NCBI RefSeq assembly: GCF_009937955.1
Contig: NZ_AP018439.1
Location: 6,200,001-6,264,000, forward strand
DNA length: 64,000 nucleotides
Reading direction: 5' to 3'
Source of the DNA: Undibacterium sp. KW1
Lineage (GTDB): Bacteria; Pseudomonadota; Gammaproteobacteria; Burkholderiales; Burkholderiaceae_D
The notes under the pieces are model-generated. The model did not search any database and was not told the origin of the DNA. It saw only the letters and a list, made by a program, of their open reading frames with translations. Every line of letters starts with the position of its first letter. The first letter of the stretch is position 1. Of the stretch, positions 53,470 to 62,194 are shown piece by piece. Made by a program: the position numbers and the translations under genes.

Positions 53470-53787
53470 ATGGCTTATGACCTCGTAGTTGGCAAAAGCA
53501 GCAAAGTAAAAGACGCACCGGATATCGTAGGTGGGATCGAGTTTGATGAATTGCCGCAGATCGCCCGTTTATTGAAAAGGGCAGATATTTCTTTTTTACA
53601 CCGCATTTCCAATCTCTTCGAAGACCAGGCATTTTCTGAAGATGAAATAGAACAGGCTTTCAGCTCGCTGTTGCCTTTGCTGCTACTCGACCTGCAAGCA
53701 GGTGAAAGGCAATTCCTTCAAAAACTGATTTCTGTCCTGACTTATGCAAAATGGAAGCAATCATGTCTGTATTGCGTTGCAGATTGA
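53470..53787 (+). CDS. Unrecognised small acidic protein downstream of the PemK/MazF gene
   Basis: The 105-residue helical protein starts MAYDLVVGKSSKVKDAPDIV and continues GIEFDELPQIARLLKRADIS and SEDEIEQAFSSLLPLLLL. I recall similar unnamed proteins in other Gram-negative bacteria but no function. It follows the toxin-like gene by 36 bases. An antitoxin role is conceivable from position and acidity, but it has no DNA-binding domain and lies on the less usual side. Confidence 0.6.
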   Translation: MAYDLVVGKSSKVKDAPDIVGGIEFDELPQIARLLKRADISFLHRISNLFEDQAFSEDEIEQAFSSLLPLLLLDLQAGERQFLQKLISVLTYAKWKQSCLYCVAD

Positions 53788-53879
53788 TTTTCTTGCCTTA
53801 TTAGGACTGGTATCGTCCTAATTGCAAGATATGCTGACTCCATCGTATTTACACACATTCGTAGTCATGGAGAACAGCA

Positions 53880-54656
53880 ATGCTTACCTCATCAGATACT
53901 ACAAGTCTGGACAAGCCCATTATGGCCGCTGAGTGCTGCAATATCGTGGAATTGCGCCAGTATGTGACTTACCCAGGCAAACGGGATGCACTGATCTCAC
54001 TGTTTGAGAAGCACTTCATAGAAAGCCAGGAAGAAACCGGCATACGTGTGCTCGGTCAGTTTCGCGATATCAACGATCCCTATCGTTATACCTGGTTGCG
54101 TGGCTTTCCCAATATGGCAGCACGCAAGCAGGCGCTGACGGATTTTTATTCAGGCAAGGCCTGGCAGGCATACCGCAATGAAGCCAATGCAACTTTGTAT
54201 GATAACGACGATGTGTTATTGCTGCGCCCTGCCTCTGCTGGCAGTGGTTTCAAATTGGGTTCGCGTACCAGGCCTGCGCCGGATAGAATTGCCCCACGTA
54301 GCGGCTTCGTCGTGACAACGGTTTACCATTTTGCGCAGGAAGTCAGCTCTGACTTTATCAGCAAATTCAATGAACGTTTGATGCCCATGTTTGAGCGCCA
54401 TGGGGCGCATATCATGGGACGTTTTGTCACGAAAAAGAACCGCAATACTTTTGAACGCCTGCCCGTACGTGAGAATGTGAATGTGTTTGTCTGGTTTGCT
54501 TCCTACACTGACCGTGCAGGCTATGAAGCCTGTCTGACAAAATTAGCCGGGGACGCGCTGTGGCGGGATCAGGCATTTGCTGACCTGTATAAGTCATTGC
54601 AAGGCTGGCCTGAGATCATTATGCTGGAACCTGCATCACGTTCGCTTTTGCCTTGA
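53880..54656 (+). CDS. NIPSNAP-family protein
   Basis: The 258-residue protein contains two ferredoxin-like NIPSNAP domains. The first (about 19-115) starts NIVELRQYVTYPGKRDALIS with VLGQFRDIND and YTWLRGFPNM. The second (about 145-255) includes FVVTTVYHFAQEVSS and MGRFVTKKNRNTFERLPV. Bacterial members are small cytoplasmic proteins of unclear function. It starts at ATG 53880, 92 bases after the previous gene. Confidence 0.85.
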   Translation: MLTSSDTTSLDKPIMAAECCNIVELRQYVTYPGKRDALISLFEKHFIESQEETGIRVLGQFRDINDPYRYTWLRGFPNMAARKQALTDFYSGKAWQAYRNEANATLYDNDDVLLLRPASAGSGFKLGSRTRPAPDRIAPRSGFVVTTVYHFAQEVSSDFISKFNERLMPMFERHGAHIMGRFVTKKNRNTFERLPVRENVNVFVWFASYTDRAGYEACLTKLAGDALWRDQAFADLYKSLQGWPEIIMLEPASRSLLP

Positions 54657-54727
54657 GGCCTGATTTTTGCAAATTTGCACATAGCTGGATAATATGTGCG
54701 AATTCTTATTTTCAGCGGCATATTGTG

Positions 54728-54976
54728 ATGGTCTTTCTTGCACTTACACGTCAGGGTCTTGATGAATTGATCGCGTTAAATAACGCATCTGCGGTATCTG
54801 TCTGGTGTGGCAGTAATGTTCTGACAGAAGCAGAATACGATGACATGTCAGGCATGAATATTTCCTGCTTCGTCTATCCATTGGCAAGCCCTGCAGATGC
54901 AAACTTTTCAAGCGCACTGGAAACGATTGCAGATCATCATCCTGAAGAAAAAATCTGGATAGAGAATCTGCAATAA
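54728..54976 (+). CDS. Small protein of unknown function
   Basis: I chose ATG 54728 (MVFLALTRQGLDELIALNNA) because the upstream extension lies in AT-rich leader sequence. The 82-residue product continues VSVWCGSNVLTEAEYDDM and ends KIWIENLQ. No signal, membrane helix or known motif is seen. It is convergent with the chitinase gene. Confidence 0.55.
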   Translation: MVFLALTRQGLDELIALNNASAVSVWCGSNVLTEAEYDDMSGMNISCFVYPLASPADANFSSALETIADHHPEEKIWIENLQ

Positions 54977-54992
54977 GTTTCAATTACTGGGG

Positions 54993-56375
54993 CTACTGGT
55001 AATGCACCCCACCCGCCAGATCAACGTCTGCTGTTTTTTCGTGCAGGTTCCTGTATAAGCTGCGCAAGAGACTGCCCTCGGCATCATCCTGCCCCAGGTG
55101 CCAGAACATGGCTCCGGCCAGTTTGTATTTCTTCAGGTAGGCGACTTTGTAAGCGAATGATTGTTCATCGTCATAGCTGATAAAGATTTTCTTGTCCGCG
55201 TTATAAATCCACGGCACCTTGGTCTCTTTACTGAAATAGGATTTGTAACCGAGATTGGCAGCCAGCAGTTTTTTGATTTCAGCATAGCCAGGCGTGCGTG
55301 GGTCCTTGCGGGCCGTACAGGCATCGCAGCCTGTGAGTAGCGTCGGGTCGCCTGTATAGACATCGCCTGCCAGTGTCTGATGGCTTTGATACAGGCCATG
55401 GTTTTCTCCGGCTTCCACCGCAAAATAGGCGCGGCCATAAAATGGCAGACCCAGCACAAGTTTGCTGGCAGGTACGCCAGCACGCAGGTATTGCTGCACC
55501 GTCGCATCCACCGTCAGAGCCATAGTTGCAGGGAAGCGTCTTTCCAGTTCTGTCAGCGATAACGCTGGTTTGAATGCCAGCTTGCGCAAGGGGTTGTCAT
55601 AGTTATGCTCAGGTGCGTCACCAAACAGGTGGGCATTATGGTTGGTCTGCTTTTCCCACGCACCATTGAAGTCATAACTCATGAGATTGACGTAATCAAC
55701 CTGCGCTGCAATCTGTGGTAGTTGCAGATAAGTCCGCGCCATACTGAAAGCACCACCGGCCACGGCGATGGAAAGTTGATTACTCTGTCTGGCGCGCTTC
55801 AGTTGCAGGCGCATTTCCTTGAGCAGGGCGACAAAATTCTGCGCATCTTCTGCACGTGGATATTCCCAGTCCAGGTCCAGGCCATCGAAGCCATATTCAC
55901 GCATGAAAGCCACGCAGGATTGCGCGAGTTTCTTGCGGCCTTCAACTGTCGCAGCGGCCTGGCGGTAACGCGCTACCGTGGGGCTGTCATCATTGGTATA
56001 AGCCCAGCCACCTATGGAAAATTGCAAGCGCAAATTAGGATTATATTTTTTGATGCCTTGCAATTCGCGAAATATCTTGCCCGCTGCCTGCAGGTTGGTT
56101 CCTTCTTCCAGCGCACATTTGCCATCTTCGCTGAGCGTCAGGAACGAAAAATTCAAATGCGTGAACATGCGTGCTTTTTCTGGCGTGATCGCAGCAACAG
56201 GGAATACGGTTTTACCCTCGTCATAATGATTGATGTCATCTTTGCCGAGTGCGTAATAAGCCATGACCACAGGCTTGCCTGCATCCTTTGCCTGGACGGC
56301 AGGCGCGGAACATAAGACCAGTATGCCTGACAGGCATGACAATAAGAGACTTGAGGGGAGCTTGGTGATTTTCAT
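54993..56375 (-). CDS. Exported chitinase, glycoside hydrolase family 18
   Basis: I chose ATG 56375 (MKITKLPSSLLLSCLSGILV), which begins a signal peptide cut near VQAKD. The 460-residue secreted enzyme hydrolyses beta-1,4-linked GlcNAc polymers. The GH18 signature is complete: SIGGW and FDGLDLDWEYP with catalytic acid E171. LMSYDFNGAWEKQTNHNA and GLPFYGRAYF form the rest of the substrate cleft. No chitin-binding module is fused. It stands alone, with slyX divergent. Confidence 0.93.
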   Translation of the reverse strand: MKITKLPSSLLLSCLSGILVLCSAPAVQAKDAGKPVVMAYYALGKDDINHYDEGKTVFPVAAITPEKARMFTHLNFSFLTLSEDGKCALEEGTNLQAAGKIFRELQGIKKYNPNLRLQFSIGGWAYTNDDSPTVARYRQAAATVEGRKKLAQSCVAFMREYGFDGLDLDWEYPRAEDAQNFVALLKEMRLQLKRARQSNQLSIAVAGGAFSMARTYLQLPQIAAQVDYVNLMSYDFNGAWEKQTNHNAHLFGDAPEHNYDNPLRKLAFKPALSLTELERRFPATMALTVDATVQQYLRAGVPASKLVLGLPFYGRAYFAVEAGENHGLYQSHQTLAGDVYTGDPTLLTGCDACTARKDPRTPGYAEIKKLLAANLGYKSYFSKETKVPWIYNADKKIFISYDDEQSFAYKVAYLKKYKLAGAMFWHLGQDDAEGSLLRSLYRNLHEKTADVDLAGGVHYQ

Positions 56376-56472
56376 GCACATAGCATGCAAGCAGGGGCAA
56401 AGCTGGTCAACAGGTTTTTATGCGATATCGAATTGGAACATACCACTTGCACGCTCAGCTTCTCAGACAGAC

Positions 56473-56510
56473 ATACCAGTCCACAAAAATACCAGACTGG
56501 TATGGCATAC
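56473..56510. promoter_or_regulatory. Overlapping palindromes upstream of slyX
   Basis: The perfect palindrome ATACCAG-A-CTGGTAT (56489-56503) overlaps a second one, GTATG-G-CATAC (56500-56510). A half-site ATACCAGTC is at 56473. The CTGGTATxCCAG-like pattern resembles operators of GntR-family repressors. It sits between divergent chitinase and slyX. Confidence 0.5.
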
Positions 56511-56540
56511 TGTAGCCCTGATTTCAAAGAAAGCCGCATC

Positions 56541-56753
56541 ATGACGACAGAAGAAAGACTCATAGACCTGGAAATACGCCTGACCCGTCAGGATGATCTG
56601 GTCGATACTCTGAATACCCAGGTATATCGCCAGCAAAAGAAAATCGATGAACTTGAAGCGCTGTGCGCAGCGATGGCTGCCCGTTTAAGGGAAGTGGCAG
56701 TGGCTGCCAGCCAGCGAACTGCCGTGGTGGATGAAAGACCGCCGCATTATTGA
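56541..56753 (+). CDS. slyX: SlyX family protein
   Basis: The 70-residue protein is almost entirely coiled coil: RLIDLEIRLTRQDDLVDTLN and QVYRQQKKIDELEAL, ending in DERPPHY. The length, heptads and the PPHY tail are diagnostic of SlyX. The function is unknown; in E. coli it is encoded beside slyD. I took the ATG at 56541 because the family starts at this point. A palindrome lies about 40 bases upstream. Confidence 0.88.
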   Translation: MTTEERLIDLEIRLTRQDDLVDTLNTQVYRQQKKIDELEALCAAMAARLREVAVAASQRTAVVDERPPHY

Positions 56754-56888
56754 TAATAAGCGCCAAAGCCTTTTAGCTTTGCTCCACCAGTAGTTCACCA
56801 GCAGCTAAGAGATGCGGGGTGTATTGCAGTGCCATGTAGGTAGTCCATGCACTTTGTCTTGCAATACTCCCCTATGCATGGAAAGAGT

Positions 56889-57632
56889 TTATTTAAAACT
56901 GATCGCCTTGTTCAATTTTGCCATCACCTCCTCAGGCACATTCTTGCTGCAAATAAGATATCTTTCACCGCCGTCAGGCATATCGCTTGCCTTGAACTGG
57001 CTGAACTTATCCTTCGCCATATTGGATTGCTCGATCAAGTAATTTGCTTCTTCTGGTGCTGCAAACATCAGGTCGGCAGATTTGCTGGCAACCAGTTGCA
57101 GCATCTGGGTGTTGGTGCCATTGGAAACTACCGTCTGTGGTTTGATCTTTCCCAGTGCCGCATCTATGTAATGGCCGTAAGAAAATTTTTCCTTGATGAG
57201 TACCTTGATGCCCGGCATGGTCAATACTTCTTCCAGTTTGGCATTGTCCTTGATCTTGAAACTGCTATTGACAATCATGACGGCAGGTTTGTCGCGGTAC
57301 AAGGCTTTACTGAACTTGGCAAAGCCTTCACGTTCTTCGGTTTTATACCAGCCTATGGCACAGGTTTTTTGTGTGTTTTCCTGCACCATGGCAAGTTGGC
57401 GGTTGGGAGGCGCCTTGGCCCAGGTGAATGCCACGCCAGCACTTTTGAAGGCATTAGCTGCCGGGCTTGCCGTCAAGCCTGATGCAGAACCATCAGGCTC
57501 TTCGACAATATACGGTGGCCGCACATTGTAGTTAAGAACGATCTTGTCGTCAGCCTGGCTGGTCGTAGCAACAGCCAGCATGGCTAGCGTACAGAATTGA
57601 AAAAGAGTTTTGTTGTTCGCTTTGTTGTTCAT
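56889..57632 (-). CDS. Periplasmic substrate-binding protein (family 3)
   Basis: The 247-residue protein has a signal peptide (cleavage near SQADD). It follows the SBP_bac_3 pattern: IVLNYNVRPPYIVEEPDGSA, FTWAKAPPNRQLAMV, KTCAIGWYKTEEREGFAKFS and the hinge VLIKEKFSYGHYID. It has no adjacent permease, like the two other family 3 proteins in this window. AGAGACCAAG precedes ATG 57632. The ligand is unknown. Confidence 0.78.
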   Translation of the reverse strand: MNNKANNKTLFQFCTLAMLAVATTSQADDKIVLNYNVRPPYIVEEPDGSASGLTASPAANAFKSAGVAFTWAKAPPNRQLAMVQENTQKTCAIGWYKTEEREGFAKFSKALYRDKPAVMIVNSSFKIKDNAKLEEVLTMPGIKVLIKEKFSYGHYIDAALGKIKPQTVVSNGTNTQMLQLVASKSADLMFAAPEEANYLIEQSNMAKDKFSQFKASDMPDGGERYLICSKNVPEEVMAKLNKAISFK

Positions 57633-57749
57633 CTTGGTCTCTCAAATATGATTTCATTAAAAGTTGCCCGAACAGCTTTTCAATACCTACAAACATCTTC
57701 TACATCCTAGCCGACAAAGCCGGATAAATCCATGCGCGTCCTTGTTATT

Positions 57750-58973
57750 TTATTGCAGCAAATCCGCCAGACTACGTGCAATGACCTTGGTGGCTTTACG
57801 TAAATCTTCCAGATTCAAACGCTCATCTGCACGTTTGGCATGTGACTCCAGCACAGTACGCGGCCCTGCGCCATAGATAACGCCAGGTATGCCCACTTCC
57901 GAGAACAAACGCACATCGGTATACAAAGGCGTACCCAGTGCAGGAATCGCTTCACCAAAGACCTCACCACCATGTTTTTGTATCGCATCAACAAGAGGCG
58001 TATTACCCGGCAATGGACGCATGGAATTCGCCAGCAAGATACGTTTGACATCAACGCTGATGCCTGGCAGTTCAGCCGTGGTATCGCTAATGACTTTGCG
58101 CAAAGTCGCTTCGACTTCTGCCGGATTTTCTTCCGGTATCATGCGGCGGTCGAGTTTGAAAGTGACACGGCCAGGGATGACATTGGTATTGGTACCACCT
58201 TCTATGGTTCCCACATTCAGGTAAGGGTGGGTGATGCCTTCGACTTTGGAGGTGACTTGTTTGTAGAGAGTGTTTTGCGCATACAGAGCATTCAGGATTT
58301 TCACTGCTGCCTGCAAAGCATCGACACCTGAGTCAGGGATTGCTGCATGCGCCATCTTGCCATGTACCGTCACTTCCATCTGCAGGCAACCGTTATGCGC
58401 GGTGATGACCTGGTAAGAAAAACCTGCAGCTATCATCAGGTCAGGCTTGATGAGATTATGCTTCAACATCCAGCCGGGGCCAACTTCGCCACCAAATTCT
58501 TCATCATAGGTAAATAATAACTCCAGCGTACCCGCCTTTGGTTTGGCAACCGCTTCGAGGGCGCGCAAGGCAAAAGTGTAAGTCGAAAAATCGCATTTGC
58601 TGACAGCCGTGGCGCGACCATAGATGTTGCCGTTTTCTATTTCACCACCGTAAGGGTTTTTGGTCCAGCCTTCGCCTGGTGGTACTACGTCACCATGCGC
58701 ATTCAGCAGCACGGTCTTGCCAGGGCCATACTGGCGGCGCACCAGCAGGTTCGTGATGCTTTGCAGGCCAGCTTCCTTGACTTCACTATCCGGCACAGCA
58801 TGTTTTTCTGCGCTGATACCCATGTCTTGCAGCAGGTCGGCGGTGCGTTCTGCATGGGGAGCATTATTGCCGGGTGGGGTATCGGTAGGCACACGTATCA
58901 GTTCTTGCAGGAACTTTACCTGCTCGTCAAAGTGCGTGTCTATCCAGGCGTCGAGTTGTTCGTAATTGTTCAT
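57750..58973 (-). CDS. M20-family metallopeptidase (ArgE/DapE-like)
   Basis: I chose ATG 58973 (MNNYEQLDAWIDTHFDEQVK), which fits the family. The 407-residue zinc enzyme has the metal-binding His and Asp in LNAHGDVVPPGEGW, the catalytic acids in FTYDEEFGGEVGPG, and the dimerisation domain with MEVTVHGKMAHAAIP and GGTNTNVIPGRV. It hydrolyses an amide bond. It lies 28 bases after puuD on the same strand, so its substrate may belong to purine breakdown, though a general peptidase role is possible. Confidence 0.87.
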   Translation of the reverse strand: MNNYEQLDAWIDTHFDEQVKFLQELIRVPTDTPPGNNAPHAERTADLLQDMGISAEKHAVPDSEVKEAGLQSITNLLVRRQYGPGKTVLLNAHGDVVPPGEGWTKNPYGGEIENGNIYGRATAVSKCDFSTYTFALRALEAVAKPKAGTLELLFTYDEEFGGEVGPGWMLKHNLIKPDLMIAAGFSYQVITAHNGCLQMEVTVHGKMAHAAIPDSGVDALQAAVKILNALYAQNTLYKQVTSKVEGITHPYLNVGTIEGGTNTNVIPGRVTFKLDRRMIPEENPAEVEATLRKVISDTTAELPGISVDVKRILLANSMRPLPGNTPLVDAIQKHGGEVFGEAIPALGTPLYTDVRLFSEVGIPGVIYGAGPRTVLESHAKRADERLNLEDLRKATKVIARSLADLLQ

Positions 58974-59001
58974 GTCTTGTACTTTCTTGATTTTTATTGG
59001 A

Positions 59002-60234
59002 TTACTTGGCACCAGCCTGGAACCAGGCGCCGACGACTGCACGTTCTTCTTCCGTCATTTGCGTCATATTCCCTATAGGCATGGCCTTGAGTTGCACGGC
59101 CTGCATATTGACCTTTACCGCATTCTGTCTGATCAGTTCTGGTGTATCGAGCTTGATACCGGCAGGTGCTGTGGCAAAGCCAGGCTGGCTAGGTGTGGCC
59201 GCATGGCAGGACACGCAACGCTGGTTGATGATGCCCTGTACTTTAGTGAACTGAGCCTTTTCTGCTTCTGCCGCCGACAGGGCTGGGTCAGGTGCCGCCA
59301 CCTTGGCCGGCGGTTTTGGTGCAATCGCAATTGCCACTGCCAGCAATAAAGTCACGCCCGCCGCAGGATAAGCCCAGTTGGTAATGCCCTTGTGACGCAG
59401 ATTGAAAAAGTGACGTATCAATACACCCGCCGCCATAATGACAGCCAGCACCAGCCAGTTGTATTCATGGTTATAGGTCATTGCATAATGGTTGCTGATC
59501 ATGATGAACAGCACAGGCAGGGTGAAGTAATTATTGTGTACGCTGCGCTGCTTGGCTTTTTGGCCGTGGATAGGGTCAGGCGATTTACCCTGCTGCATGG
59601 CTTCGACGAGTTTGCGCTGGCCGGGGATGATGAGCATCAACACATTACCCACCATCATCGTGCCTATCATGGCACCGACGTGGATATAGGCAGCGCGGCC
59701 ACTGAGGAACTTTGACAACACAAACGCCGTCGCCACGATGAACACGAACATGATGATGCCCAACAGGCCTTCACGCTTGCCCAGCGGTGAACGGCACAGC
59801 AAGTCATACACAGTCCAGCCCACCAGCAAGGTGCCCAGGCCTATGCCTATGGCTTGCCAGCTCGTCAGGTCCGCGACGGACTTGTCTATCATCATCGCAG
59901 AGGCATTGAAGTAATACACGATGAACAACATCGCAAAGCCAGACAGCCAGGTGGCATAGGCTTCCCATTTGAACCAGTGCAGTTCTTCGGGCAGTTCCTT
60001 GGGGGCGATCAGGTATTTTTGCGGGTTATAGAAGCCGCCGCCATGCACGGCCCACAATTCACCAGACACACCCTTGTTGGCCAGTTCAGAACCAGGTTTG
60101 GGCGGGCGGATATTATTGTCGAGCCAGACGAAGTAGAAGGATGCACCTATCCAGGCGATGCCGGTAATCAGGTGCAGCCAGCGGACGATCAGGTTCAGCC
60201 ACTCAGTGCCATACGCAAGTAAAAAAGCTTCCAT
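59002..60234 (-). CDS. puuD: Urate hydroxylase PuuD (membrane-bound, cytochrome c fused)
   Basis: This enzyme oxidises urate to 5-hydroxyisourate at the membrane. I chose ATG 60234 because GAGAG precedes it; ATG 60246 is possible. The 410-residue protein has about eight helices (urate oxidase N-terminal domain, from WLNLIVRWLHLITGIAWIGA) and a C-terminal cytochrome c domain with haem site CVSCH near residue 340 and an axial Met likely in MPIGNMT. Electrons would pass to the respiratory chain, so no H2O2 is formed. The M20 peptidase follows; a LysR gene is divergent. Confidence 0.93.
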   Translation of the reverse strand: MEAFLLAYGTEWLNLIVRWLHLITGIAWIGASFYFVWLDNNIRPPKPGSELANKGVSGELWAVHGGGFYNPQKYLIAPKELPEELHWFKWEAYATWLSGFAMLFIVYYFNASAMMIDKSVADLTSWQAIGIGLGTLLVGWTVYDLLCRSPLGKREGLLGIIMFVFIVATAFVLSKFLSGRAAYIHVGAMIGTMMVGNVLMLIIPGQRKLVEAMQQGKSPDPIHGQKAKQRSVHNNYFTLPVLFIMISNHYAMTYNHEYNWLVLAVIMAAGVLIRHFFNLRHKGITNWAYPAAGVTLLLAVAIAIAPKPPAKVAAPDPALSAAEAEKAQFTKVQGIINQRCVSCHAATPSQPGFATAPAGIKLDTPELIRQNAVKVNMQAVQLKAMPIGNMTQMTEEERAVVGAWFQAGAK

Positions 60235-60341
60235 GTTTTCTCTCATGTTAGAAGCTCGTCTGCCTCCGCGGGCTCTTCAGACGAGAGGGATATACAAAAT
60301 CCCAAATCGGTCGCGAACCGAAGCTCCGCTGCGACCAGTTT

Positions 60342-60463
60342 AATAAGCTCCAAAAACATCATTCTCGGGCGCATTACTGCGTTGCAAATACTCGCAATAC
60401 CGACGTATTGCTGCGTTTTGCGCCTTGTACTGCATCCCGATAATTTCGTTTTTGAAGCTTATT
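60342..60463. repeat. Palindromic repeat (MITE-like), copy B
   Basis: Outer arms AATAAGCTCCAAAAAC (60342-60357) and its near-complement (60448-60463, one mismatch) enclose GGGCGCATTACTGCGTTG (60367-60384) and CGCCTTGTACTGCATCCC (60421-60438). These two boxes match copy A (10863-11129) at 16/18 and 17/18 positions. Between them lies an inner CGCAATAC / GTATTGCTGCG stem. It sits in the puuD-LysR intergenic region. A separate small hairpin GGTCGC / GCGACC is at 60309-60336. Confidence 0.75.
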
Positions 60464-60673
60464 TTAAAACCAATTCAGTGCTAAAAAACCACAACCTGTA
60501 TCTATCTGCTGCAAATGTCTCCTATTGTCGCAGTTAGACCAAGGGCAGGTATTGCCTATAGCAAAAAACTTGGTGAAGTCTGCCAACGATAAACTTTTTC
60601 CCTACAAACTTCATTGAAAACGAAGTATATTAAAAATACAGATTTCGATATACGTTTGAAGACAGGCATCAGC

Positions 60674-61612
60674 ATGGCACAACTACCCAATCATCTCGAC
60701 CTGCATCTGATACGCATTTTGTATCTTTTGCTCAGTGAGAAAAACGTTTCCCGCGTGGCTTTGAAGCTGAACCAGCCCCAGCCTTCGATTTCTGCCTCAC
60801 TACGCAAATTGCGCGAGTTGACTGGCGATCAATTGCTGGTACGCGGTGGCCGTGGCATGGTGCCTACCCCCCATGGTGAAACCCTGCTCAAGCCTGCCAA
60901 GCGCATACTCGATGAAACTGAGTTGTTGTTTGAGCGCAAAGTACCTTTCGTCGCCCAGCAAGAAAGCAAGACCTTCCACATCGCCGCCCCAGATTCCCTG
61001 CATGTGCAATTTCTGCCCAGCGTGGTGGAGCGCCTGCGCCGTGAATCACCCAAAAGCCGCATTGTCATCCATGGCCTGGGGGCTGAAGTTGATTATGTAC
61101 GCCATTTGTCTGATGGTGACCTTGACCTCGTCATCGCCAACTGGGATGAACCGCCGCAGCACCTGCACCTTTCTAAACTGTTTGAAGACCCCATCGTCTG
61201 CGCCATGCGTGCAGACAGCCCTTATGCCAAGCGCACCGGTACTGACGACATGACGCTGGAAGACTACCTGAGCCTGCCGCACGTCGCGCCTTCGCAACTC
61301 TTGTCTGGCTATCATGGTGTCATCGATGCCCATCTGGAACGCCAGCACCTGCGCCGCAATGTCGTGGTCGAATCCGCCTACTTTGGCCTCATGCCGCATA
61401 TGCTGACACAGTCCGACATGGTGCTGACGACAGGCAAGCAATACCTGAGCTTTTATGAAAAAAGCCTGCAACTCAAGACTTTTTCCATCCCCATCAAATT
61501 CCCGCCACTGCGCTTTTACCAGCTCTGGCATGAGCGCGTTCATCATTCACCAGAACACAGATGGCTGCGTGAGCAGATCGCCCAGGCAGCCAAGTCTTTG
61601 ATGTCCAAATAA
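60674..61612 (+). CDS. LysR-family regulator, probable regulator of urate catabolism
   Basis: I chose ATG 60674 (MAQLPNHLDLHLIRILYLLL), the normal LysR start; the longer frame adds an atypical leader. The helix-turn-helix is NVSRVALKLNQPQPSISASL, followed by an effector domain (FHIAAPDSLHVQFLPSVVER, DLDLVIANWDEPPQ). It is divergent from puuD and convergent with uraH, so control of the purine genes is likely. The sequence resembles the NodD/PcpR type with a long effector domain. Ligand unknown. Confidence 0.85.
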   Translation: MAQLPNHLDLHLIRILYLLLSEKNVSRVALKLNQPQPSISASLRKLRELTGDQLLVRGGRGMVPTPHGETLLKPAKRILDETELLFERKVPFVAQQESKTFHIAAPDSLHVQFLPSVVERLRRESPKSRIVIHGLGAEVDYVRHLSDGDLDLVIANWDEPPQHLHLSKLFEDPIVCAMRADSPYAKRTGTDDMTLEDYLSLPHVAPSQLLSGYHGVIDAHLERQHLRRNVVVESAYFGLMPHMLTQSDMVLTTGKQYLSFYEKSLQLKTFSIPIKFPPLRFYQLWHERVHHSPEHRWLREQIAQAAKSLMSK

Positions 61613-61624
61613 TCCTGAGTTATG

Positions 61625-61644
61625 CAGGGGTTTAGCTACCCCTG
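61625..61644. terminator. Hairpin between convergent LysR and uraH genes
   Basis: CAGGGGT-TTAGCT-ACCCCTG is a perfect 7-base stem overlapping the uraH stop codon. There is no T tract, so it may terminate poorly or just stabilise the 3' ends. Confidence 0.45.
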
Positions 61645-61985
61645 TAAGTCGAGTACGCCCATGGCGACACTACCAGCGGCACATGGTAATTCTGGCTGGC
61701 ATCGGCCACCCCAAAAGCCAGGGTCACGCGGTCTATGAATTTGGGGCTGGGCAGATCCACGCCCTGCTTGTCGAAATAATCACCTGCTGCAAATACCAGC
61801 TCATACAGGCCAACCTTGAGACTGTCACCTTCCAGCAGGGGCGCATTGCAGCGGCCATCATGGTTGGTGGTCTCGGTCTTCAGCAGGGTTTTCTCGCCTG
61901 CATTGACTGTATATAACTCCACCTGCACACCCACGCCGGGTTTGCCAACGGTGATATCCAGCACATGTGTACTGAGCTTTCCCAT
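61632..61985 (-). CDS. uraH: 5-hydroxyisourate hydrolase
   Basis: This transthyretin-like enzyme converts 5-hydroxyisourate to OHCU, the second step of urate breakdown. The 117-residue protein has the family landmarks: STHVLDITVGKPG with the catalytic His, the middle Arg/His region CNAPLLEG, HVPLVVSPWAYSTYRGS with the diagnostic C-terminal YRGS. No signal peptide is present. It works between PuuD and the OHCU decarboxylase domain encoded divergently at 62195. Confidence 0.95.
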   Translation of the reverse strand: MGKLSTHVLDITVGKPGVGVQVELYTVNAGEKTLLKTETTNHDGRCNAPLLEGDSLKVGLYELVFAAGDYFDKQGVDLPSPKFIDRVTLAFGVADASQNYHVPLVVSPWAYSTYRGS

Positions 61986-62194
61986 ACTGATCTCCTATAT
62001 TAATGACTTGAAATGCGCTATCAGCCAAATCTTATACTGCCAGCAGTCTATCAATATACTATCGAAGATATACAGATCATGAAGACAGCAGCACATTGCA
62101 GGCCAGAATTGGGCTTAAGCTTCATCATCATGCCGGGACAATACCGGTCACATTAAAGCATAGGCACAATAATAGGCACATTGCCTGACCAATT

